Shown here: in pieces, positions 14,660 through 20,396 of the stretch
Layout: each line of letters starts with the position of its first letter
How positions within the stretch are numbered: position 1 is the first letter of the stretch
Source of the DNA: a virus
Direction: 5' to 3' (one strand)
Virus record (IMG/VR): IMGVR_UViG_3300042197_000701
Location: 1-20,396 of that record
Length of the DNA: 20,396 nt
Position numbers and translations under genes: made by a program
The notes under the pieces: generated by a model
The model's input: only the letters and a program-made list of their open reading frames with translations
Database searches by the model: none
Told to the model about the DNA's origin: nothing

Positions 14660-15544
14660 ATGTCTAGAATACTTAAAAGACCTATGTTTAGAAAAGGAGG
14701 ACCTACTGATGAAGGTGTTATGTCTATGGTGGTTCCTAAAAGAGCAGGATATCAAAGTGATGGTTCTGCTACAACTATGGATAATTATACAATAGATCCA
14801 AGTGATCCATTATATAAAGATGCTATGAAAAGAGCAGCTATGTTGTTAGCGTTTGCAGGTCCGGGAAGAAGTCAAAACGATAGATTATCCGAATTATTAA
14901 TCAAAGGTGGTTTAAGAACAATGGCACAAAGACCAAAAGGAAATCTTCTTTCTACAATAGCAACAGCTGTTGAACAACCTGTAGGTGAATATTTAAAGAC
15001 TGGAGAAACAGAAGATGCATTTAGAAGACAAATTAAATTAACAGGTTTAACTGGAGCTATATCTTCAGCGGAAGCTAAAGAACTTCAAAAAATGAAAATT
15101 GACGCTGCATTAGCAGATGAAGCAAGAAAAGAAAGAATGTTAAATAAAGAGTTAGCTGCTAAAACTGATCCAACTTCATTTCCAATATATGATGTTTTAG
15201 AAAATTTTAGAAAACAAGGTTTTAAACCTCGTAAAATTACATTAACAGTTGGGACGGGTGAAAAAATAAAACCAGCTCCTTCAGCTATATTAAGTATTCC
15301 AGAAGGAGAAATATTCTATGATCCAAATAATAATTTATATAAAAGAGTTCCTAAAGAAATATCTAGTGTAGGTTATGTAAGAATTGATTCATCAGGAAAA
15401 GAAATTAAAGTAGAAGCTCCAGCTAAAAAACCTGGATTTTTTGAAAGGTCTAAAGAAAGTGGTGCATCATATGATCCTAGATCATGGAATAAACAAAGAT
15501 TTTACGAGGAATTAGGGAAGAAAAATACACTTTCAAACATGTAA
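14660..15544 (+). CDS. Internal virion protein with RPMFRKGG start, 294 aa
   Basis: The N-terminus ILKRPMFRKGGPTDEGVMS (4-22) and RAGYQSDG (28-35) form a signature I recognise from virion proteins of marine podovirus-like phages. RAGYQSDG resembles the RxGYQEGG units of the 492-aa protein two genes upstream. Residues about 55-115 are helical (AMKRAAMLLAFAGPGRSQNDR, given here as AAMLLAFAGPG; RLSELLIKGGLRTMAQRP). Residues 125-165 are a charged helix, and the rest is mixed. No catalytic motif or signal peptide. It starts two bases after the preceding stop and lies nine bases before the 1304-aa gene. Function as an internal or ejection component is inferred from context. Confidence 0.55.
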   Translation: MSRILKRPMFRKGGPTDEGVMSMVVPKRAGYQSDGSATTMDNYTIDPSDPLYKDAMKRAAMLLAFAGPGRSQNDRLSELLIKGGLRTMAQRPKGNLLSTIATAVEQPVGEYLKTGETEDAFRRQIKLTGLTGAISSAEAKELQKMKIDAALADEARKERMLNKELAAKTDPTSFPIYDVLENFRKQGFKPRKITLTVGTGEKIKPAPSAILSIPEGEIFYDPNNNLYKRVPKEISSVGYVRIDSSGKEIKVEAPAKKPGFFERSKESGASYDPRSWNKQRFYEELGKKNTLSNM

Positions 15545-15553
15545 TAAAATATC

Positions 15554-18500
15554 ATGGCTGAATATATTGATCCCTTTGAACAAATAGAAAGTAACCAAAA
15601 AGTAGGTTTATTAACTTCTGGTGTTGCAGGTATTGCATCTGGACTTATTAAAATTCCAAAAGGTGTATTTTCATTAGGAGCAGAACTTTTAGATCTTGGA
15701 TTTGATACAAGCACTGCATCTTCTGTAGAACAATTCTTTGATGGTATCAATCCATTTGAAGAGGTAGCAAACGAAAGATTATCTGGAAGATTAACTGAAG
15801 CATTAGTATCTATTGGTGTTCCGGCAACAGCTGGAGCTAAAGTTGCAACTAGAATTGCAGAAACAGCTTTAAAAGCAAAAAGAGCTGGAGTCTATGCAAA
15901 CTTAACTAGTCCAAATTTAATTAAAGCTGCAGATGAAGCAAAGAATTTAAATAAATTATCTACTGTACAAAGATATGCAGCAATCTCTGCAGGGGGTGCT
16001 GTTGGCGAAGCATTCGTAGCGGACATCGAGAAGCTAGGGACTATTGGAGAAGCATTTGGAGTAGGTCCAACTCAACTTGGAGATATTGATGAGGAAACAG
16101 GTGGAAGAGAAGACGCTATAACAAAATTAATGAATAGATTTAAATTTAGTTCAGAATCATTATTACTTACTCCTGCTGTTTATGGAATAGGAGAAGGAGC
16201 AAAAAAATTATTAACTCAAGGAGATGCATTAGCTTATAGTAGTTCTGCATTAGATAGATTATTTTTTAGAATAGGAAGTGTATTTACACCTCAAGGACAA
16301 AGACCAAGAGAACAGTTTCTTGCAAGAGAAACTGAAAATGCCATGATAAGAGCAGATCAACATTTAGCAATGGAACAAGTTGCAAGAATAGATAAAGAAG
16401 TAAATAAATTATTTCCAGAAACTAATAAATTTTTTAATGCTGCTAGTGATACAGAAAAGAAAACTTTTTTAAAAACTTTAGATGAAGCTTTATTTTCAGG
16501 AAAAGTAGATGAAAAAATAGATAAAAATATTTTAGATAATATTGTAGATACAATGAGAAAACGTGGATCTAGTCCAGAAAATGTAGATACTGTTTTAACG
16601 GGAATAGAAAAAATAAGAAATCAATATGGTGAATTAATTAATATTGCATCCAAAGGATCAGGAGAATTGCCAACAGAATTAACATTACAATTAAAAGGTT
16701 TAATGGGTGATAGATTAAAAACTATGATTGGAACTACTTATGAAATTTTTGACAATAAAATTGCTAATGTATTTAACAAGTTTACTCCAGCAAAAGATGC
16801 TGTAGACAAAGTAAAAAATATATTTATTAGATATGCTGCAAGAAACGGGAAAGAATTATCTGATTTACAAGCTCAATCTATAGTTGATGATATTTTAGAA
16901 CAAGCAAAAAATTCATTTCCAACAATAGACAGGATGCCTTCTTTTAAATTTGGTAATTTAACAGTTGGATCTGAAAAAGGAGATTACATTAAAAAAACTT
17001 TTGCAAGAACTATAGAACAAAAAATGGCAGGTGGATTAAAAGAATTACAAGTAATTGGAAGAGGAAGTAAAGCATTTAGAGAATTATTTGGAGAAGTAAA
17101 TGATGTTAGACGTTCTATATTTGAAGGTGTTTCAAAATTGTCTACAGTTGCAAGAAGAAATGAAATGTATGAAGAAATGTTAGTAAATGATCAAATGATA
17201 AAATCTAGTATAACCAACAATACCCCGGTTGGAAAAAGAGGATTTTTTCATAATTCACTTTTTGAAGCAAAAGAAGCATTTGGTCCAAATGCTAAAGTTG
17301 TTAAAATAGATGATTATGTAAAAAATGATTTTAAAGGAAGTCCAATTGTAAATGCATTACAAGGTAAATGGACCACAGAAGCTATAGCTGAAGGATTTAC
17401 AAACACTTCTCGTATACAAGATTTTATGAGAGGAGAAATGAAAGGTGATTTAGGAAAAACAGCATCTTGGTTATATAGAAATTTAATGTTGTTACCAAAA
17501 GCAATATCTCAATATGATAAAACAATTTTATCTGTACCTACTCAAATAAAAAATCTTTTAGCTAACTTTATGTTTTCATTATCTAATGGAACAATATTTG
17601 AAAGCCCACAAATAATTGCACAAGCTGCAAAAAGAGCAGGTATGTCTACTCAATTTACTATTGGAACACCTTTATCTAATGAACAATATAGAAAATACAT
17701 AAGATTAGGTATAGCTGAAACAGGGGCTGCAAAAGGAGATTTAGATGCATTATTAAGAGATACTAGATTGTCAGCGAATGGAAATTTAGGCACAGATAGT
17801 ATTTTAACACCTTTTGTTAAGTCATTAGGTAAAACGGGGGAACTAGCTAAAAAAGGACTTAAAGTAGCAGAAACAGCTTACATAACATCAGATAACTTAG
17901 TAAAAATATTTAATTTTGAAGTTGAAGTAGCAAGAAGAGGAGCTGCTTATGCTAAAGCAGGAATTAAAAAAACAACAGAAGAGTTAGAAAAAGAGGCCGC
18001 AGAAATAGTTAAAAACACAGTTCAAAACTATTCAAGGGTAGGTCAGTTTGTAAGATTATCAAGAGGACTACCCGTGGGTAACTTCATGTCATTTCCATCT
18101 GAAGTATTTAGAACAAGCGGTGGTATTGTTGAACAGATATTAAAAGATTTAAAAGATCCAATTACAGGATCTATTAATCCAATAACAAGTACAAATATTA
18201 TGAAAGGTATTGCCATGAAAAGATTAATTGGGTCAACAACTGCTCTTGGAACTCTTCCTTATGGACTTGTAGAAGGAGCTCAAGCTATATTTGGAGTTTC
18301 TGATGAAGAAGCAAAAGCTGCTTCTGATTTTGTTGCTCCTTGGGCTAAAGACTCAATGAAAATATTTATGAGAAATTCTGAAACAGAAGAATTATATTTT
18401 GTAGATTACAGCAAGATGAATGTGTACGATACATTATCACGACCATTTGCTACGTTATTAAGAAATATACAAGAAGGTGTCGATCAAGAAAAACCTTTAA

Positions 18501-19468
18501 TGAATGGATTTGTTAGAGGTGTTGCTGAAGCAGCAGGTAGTATATCTAGTCCATTTGTTGAACCTTCAATTTGGACAGAAGCATTTATGGATATTTTTTC
18601 AAGAGGAGGTCGTACACCTGAAGGTAAAATATTATATACAGATGAAACTCCAACAGGGGAAAAACTTCAAAGAATTACTATGCATCTTGCCGAAGCTTTA
18701 GCTCCAAGTTACAGACCTTTTACAAGAACTTACCAAGCTATAACTGAAACTCCTGGAAAAGGTGGAGAACAATATGAAGTACCATATGAACTTGCAGGAA
18801 TATTTGGAATGAGAGCAGAAAAAATTGATCCATTAAAAACAATGGCTTTTTATATTTCTGATTTTCAAGAAGGTGAAAGAAATTCAAGAAGAGAATTTAC
18901 CGGTGGACCAGAAGGATTATTAACAGGGGAAATAAAAACTCCTAAAGATTTAATTGAAAGATATTATGTTGCAAACAAAGCGTTGTTTGGAGTTCAACAA
19001 AAAATGTCAACTCATTTAAAAAATGCTGAAGTGTTAGGTGTTGCAAGAAATAACCTTGCAAGTTTATTTAAAACTAGAGGATTATCGCCTGAAACTGTAA
19101 CTAATTTATATCGTGATAAATTTGATCCATTTTTTCCATCGCAAGGAATTATAGATAGATTTGCAGAAATATCTAGAACTACAGGACAGCCTAATCCTTT
19201 TATAGAAGCACAAGGAATATTAAGATCTATGGAACAAGATTTTAATAGACAAAATTTAGATGCTCCATTTACGCCAAGATTACAAAATTATATACCTTCT
19301 CTTTCAGAAGATGTTCAACCTTTAAATACACCTATGCCTAATGTTTCAATTTTAACTCCACCTGTTCAACAATTTGCTAGTTTACAAAATGGATTGACAC
19401 CCACAGAAAACGCTTTATTAAGCGAAAGCGAAAAACAAATGAGACTAAGACAAAGAGGATTAGCATAA
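15554..19468 (+). CDS. Giant internal/ejection virion protein, 1304 aa
   Basis: This is the largest gene of the window. The N-terminus has glycine-rich hydrophobic helices (GLLTSGVAGIASGLIKIP, about 18-35). The middle (250-640) is charged helical sequence. Residues about 655-690 hold TQIKNLLANFMFSLSNG. Residues about 770-850 run from KVAETAYITSDNLVKIFNFE to SRGLPVGNFMSFPSEVFRT, a pattern like the F-P-F-x-NF-xxFPxE segment of large polyvalent-protein/internal virion domains. The C-terminal ~300 residues contain EALAPSYRPFTRTYQA and end Gln-rich. I see no lysozyme or transglycosylase active-site motif. By size and position it fits the largest ejectosome protein (T7 gp16-like role), but homology is not shown. 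It overlaps the holin-like gene by one base. Confidence 0.6.
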   Translation: MAEYIDPFEQIESNQKVGLLTSGVAGIASGLIKIPKGVFSLGAELLDLGFDTSTASSVEQFFDGINPFEEVANERLSGRLTEALVSIGVPATAGAKVATRIAETALKAKRAGVYANLTSPNLIKAADEAKNLNKLSTVQRYAAISAGGAVGEAFVADIEKLGTIGEAFGVGPTQLGDIDEETGGREDAITKLMNRFKFSSESLLLTPAVYGIGEGAKKLLTQGDALAYSSSALDRLFFRIGSVFTPQGQRPREQFLARETENAMIRADQHLAMEQVARIDKEVNKLFPETNKFFNAASDTEKKTFLKTLDEALFSGKVDEKIDKNILDNIVDTMRKRGSSPENVDTVLTGIEKIRNQYGELINIASKGSGELPTELTLQLKGLMGDRLKTMIGTTYEIFDNKIANVFNKFTPAKDAVDKVKNIFIRYAARNGKELSDLQAQSIVDDILEQAKNSFPTIDRMPSFKFGNLTVGSEKGDYIKKTFARTIEQKMAGGLKELQVIGRGSKAFRELFGEVNDVRRSIFEGVSKLSTVARRNEMYEEMLVNDQMIKSSITNNTPVGKRGFFHNSLFEAKEAFGPNAKVVKIDDYVKNDFKGSPIVNALQGKWTTEAIAEGFTNTSRIQDFMRGEMKGDLGKTASWLYRNLMLLPKAISQYDKTILSVPTQIKNLLANFMFSLSNGTIFESPQIIAQAAKRAGMSTQFTIGTPLSNEQYRKYIRLGIAETGAAKGDLDALLRDTRLSANGNLGTDSILTPFVKSLGKTGELAKKGLKVAETAYITSDNLVKIFNFEVEVARRGAAYAKAGIKKTTEELEKEAAEIVKNTVQNYSRVGQFVRLSRGLPVGNFMSFPSEVFRTSGGIVEQILKDLKDPITGSINPITSTNIMKGIAMKRLIGSTTALGTLPYGLVEGAQAIFGVSDEEAKAASDFVAPWAKDSMKIFMRNSETEELYFVDYSKMNVYDTLSRPFATLLRNIQEGVDQEKPLMNGFVRGVAEAAGSISSPFVEPSIWTEAFMDIFSRGGRTPEGKILYTDETPTGEKLQRITMHLAEALAPSYRPFTRTYQAITETPGKGGEQYEVPYELAGIFGMRAEKIDPLKTMAFYISDFQEGERNSRREFTGGPEGLLTGEIKTPKDLIERYYVANKALFGVQQKMSTHLKNAEVLGVARNNLASLFKTRGLSPETVTNLYRDKFDPFFPSQGIIDRFAEISRTTGQPNPFIEAQGILRSMEQDFNRQNLDAPFTPRLQNYIPSLSEDVQPLNTPMPNVSILTPPVQQFASLQNGLTPTENALLSESEKQMRLRQRGLA

Positions 19469-19689
19469 TGGCAAACGGAAAAGAACCAAAGACAACAGGT
19501 GAGCATATTGTAGCTCTTTATGGCCATATAACTGGCGTAAAGAGAGATTTAAGAGAACTTCGAGAAGAGTCTTCACAAATGCATTCTAAATTTGAAAATA
19601 AATTTGATAAATTGACTTGGTGGATCATTGGAGGACTTGGATCAACCATAGCACTTCTACTCACACTAGCTTTTAATTTAATTAAATAA
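19468..19689 (+). CDS. XhlA/holin-like small membrane protein, 73 aa
   Basis: Residues 11-48 form a charged amphipathic/coiled-coil helix (HIVALYGHITGVKRDLRELR), followed by a single membrane segment of about residues 50-71 (TWWIIGGLGSTIALLLTLAF) and a short LIK end. An N-terminal coiled coil plus one C-terminal membrane helix in 70-90 residues is the layout of the XhlA (haemolysin) family and some phage holins or holin partners. A role in membrane permeabilisation at lysis is therefore likely. An alternative is a small membrane-anchored ejection component. AGAGGA at about 19454 and a TAATG overlap with the giant gene support the start. No endolysin gene is adjacent in the window. Confidence 0.6.
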   Translation: MANGKEPKTTGEHIVALYGHITGVKRDLRELREESSQMHSKFENKFDKLTWWIIGGLGSTIALLLTLAFNLIK

Positions 19690-19718
19690 ACTATTGATTA
19701 TAGTTTTAAAAAACTATA
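19688..19718 (+). promoter_or_regulatory. Two mutually exclusive hairpins upstream of speD
   Basis: aaactat (19688-19694) can pair with atagttt (19700-19706), giving 7 bp with a 5-base loop. The overlapping tatagttt (19699-19706) can instead pair with aaactata (19711-19718), giving 8 bp with a 4-base loop. The central arm is shared, so only one hairpin can form at a time. The first arm overlaps the holin-like stop codon, and the second hairpin ends ten bases before the speD ATG. A terminator or attenuator function is possible, but neither has a clear uridine run. Confidence 0.4.
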
Positions 19719-19728
19719 TTACGCGATT

Positions 19729-20301
19729 ATGAATAAAGTTTTAGTACACAAACATCTTATCATAAGAGCAGAAGCAAAAAATCCTCCAATGGATGTTGCT
19801 GTTCTTCGCAAATGGTTTCAAAAATTTATAAATGAAATCGGTATGAAAGTTATGATGGGTCCTTATATTAAATATTCTCATATGGTTGGTAATCGTGGAA
19901 TTACCGGAGCTGCAATCATAGAAACATCTCATATTGTAATGCATGTATGGGATGAGCCTGACCCCGCGTTGCTTCAGTTTGATGTTTACTCCTGCGGCGA
20001 ATTTGATCCTGAAACAATATGTAACAAAATTAAAAAAGATTTTAATACTACAAAAATAGAATACAAGTTTTTAGATAGAGAACATGACTTACAAGAAATA
20101 CATACATTAACATACACAGATCCGATAGTTAAAAATTATGAAAACAGAGAAATAGAGAAAAAAAATAATGCATTATTAAAAAGTAGAAAAGAAGTTGAAA
20201 TTAATGGTAGTGGTACACATGGATATAGAATCAAAGAAGGTATTCACAAAGGCACAGTTGTTGGCCATATTACAAGAGAAAAATCAGTACTTGAAAATTA
20301 A
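19729..20301 (+). CDS. speD: SpeD-family pyruvoyl-dependent decarboxylase, 190 aa
   Basis: SHIVMHVWDEPDPALLQFDV (67-86) followed by YSCGEFD matches the SHxxxHTWPE...DvFtCG core of bacterial S-adenosylmethionine decarboxylase. S67 is the expected self-cleavage serine that becomes the pyruvoyl group; H72 and C89 match the processing and proton-donor residues. Known members make decarboxylated AdoMet for spermidine synthesis, and some phage homologues decarboxylate ornithine or arginine instead. Oddities: the residue before the serine is Thr (ETSH) instead of the usual Glu or Lys, two residues are inserted between H72 and C89, and about 65 charged residues (126-190, with GTHGYRIKEG) extend the C-terminus beyond the usual ~120-130. 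No Shine-Dalgarno is seen. Confidence 0.75.
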   Translation: MNKVLVHKHLIIRAEAKNPPMDVAVLRKWFQKFINEIGMKVMMGPYIKYSHMVGNRGITGAAIIETSHIVMHVWDEPDPALLQFDVYSCGEFDPETICNKIKKDFNTTKIEYKFLDREHDLQEIHTLTYTDPIVKNYENREIEKKNNALLKSRKEVEINGSGTHGYRIKEGIHKGTVVGHITREKSVLEN

Positions 20302-20321
20302 TAAATAATCTTTATATATCT

Positions 20322-20381
20322 CCCAGACTGCATCATGTGGATGGGTCAATTAACTTGCTTAACAAAGGAGATAATTATGAC
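20322..20381 (+). promoter_or_regulatory. ROSE-like RNA thermometer leader
   Basis: Hairpin 1: CCCA (20322-20325) pairs with TGGG (20342-20345), topped by CTGCA/TGTGG (20328-20332 with 20336-20340). Hairpin 2 buries the ribosome site: GTC (20345-20347) pairs with GAC (20379-20381), AATTA (20348-20352) with TAATT (20372-20376), C20354 with G20370, and TTGCT (20355-20359) with AGGA (20366-20369), leaving loop TAACAA. In that last helix U-A, U-G, G·G, an unpaired C and U-A reproduce the UYGCU/AGGA arrangement of ROSE thermometers. SD AAGGAG (20365-20370) and the ATG are both inside the hairpin. The pairing is seen; thermal function is inferred. Confidence 0.6.
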
Positions 20382-20396
20382 AAACCTAGAAGTTTT
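20377..20396 (+). CDS. Start of a gene cut by the window edge
   Basis: ATG at 20377 follows AAGGAG (20365-20370) with six bases of spacing, the strongest ribosome site in the window. Only MTNLEV and two further bases are visible, so no family can be assigned from the protein. The ROSE-like leader suggests a small heat-shock protein (Hsp20), the classic gene behind ROSE elements and a common marine-phage accessory gene. That is a prediction to test, not an annotation. Confidence 0.55.

Noticed and set aside
18504-18701. Second + strand frame inside the 1304-aa gene
   Set aside because: It is fully contained, Leu/Gln-biased as expected from a shifted frame, and has no convincing start signal.
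1-20396. tRNA genes, integrase, insertion sequences or attachment sites
   Set aside because: No cloverleaf with a TTC-loop pattern, no recombinase or transposase motifs and no terminal repeats were seen on either strand.

Overview
The window is a stretch of an AT-rich, tightly packed, single-strand-coded genome of a tailed marine bacteriophage. Every supportable gene reads on the + strand, most junctions are overlaps or gaps of a few bases, and the genes are a late virion block interleaved with metabolic and modifying enzymes. The low G+C, the lysine/asparagine-rich proteins and the gene types (glycine-rich adhesin, 2-oxoglutarate oxygenases, sulfotransferase, SpeD, GGRxGY-type internal virion proteins) fit phages of low-G+C marine bacteria such as SAR11, with cyanophage-like accessory genes. 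The host is an inference. No tape-measure or contractile-sheath gene is visible, and the large internal-protein block looks podovirus-like.

Layout: (1) 3-206, the C-terminal end of a head-tail adaptor-like protein. (2) 224-4204, five virion or tail-appendage genes: a small structural protein, a protein of ten ~21-residue repeats, a fibre-like protein, a poly-glycine adhesin and a small phage protein. (3) 4250-7586, an enzyme island: one degenerate and two convincing 2OG-Fe(II) oxygenase-fold proteins, a PAPS-type sulfotransferase, an APS-kinase-like P-loop protein and an HxGH nucleotidyltransferase. It ends in a perfect 9-bp hairpin. (4) 7626-12299, a large virion protein, three small genes and two glycosyltransferases. 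(5) 12349-19689, after a promoter-like TATAAT: four internal/ejection-type virion proteins (the last 1304 aa) and an XhlA/holin-like membrane protein. (6) 19688-19718, mutually exclusive hairpins, then a SpeD-family pyruvoyl decarboxylase. (7) 20322-20396, a leader that folds like a ROSE RNA thermometer over the Shine-Dalgarno and start codon of a gene cut by the window edge.

How the parts may work together: regions 2, 4 and 5 build the tail, adhesins and DNA-ejection apparatus. The oxygenases, sulfotransferase, kinase, nucleotidyltransferase and glycosyltransferases sit inside the structural block rather than in an early region, so decoration of virion proteins or of host surface glycans during late infection is a reasonable hypothesis. 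SpeD and the thermometer-controlled gene (predicted, not seen, to be a small heat-shock protein) suggest adjustment of host polyamine and stress physiology. The strongest candidates for something new are the thermometer-like leader, the oxygenase-sulfation island and the unusual SpeD.
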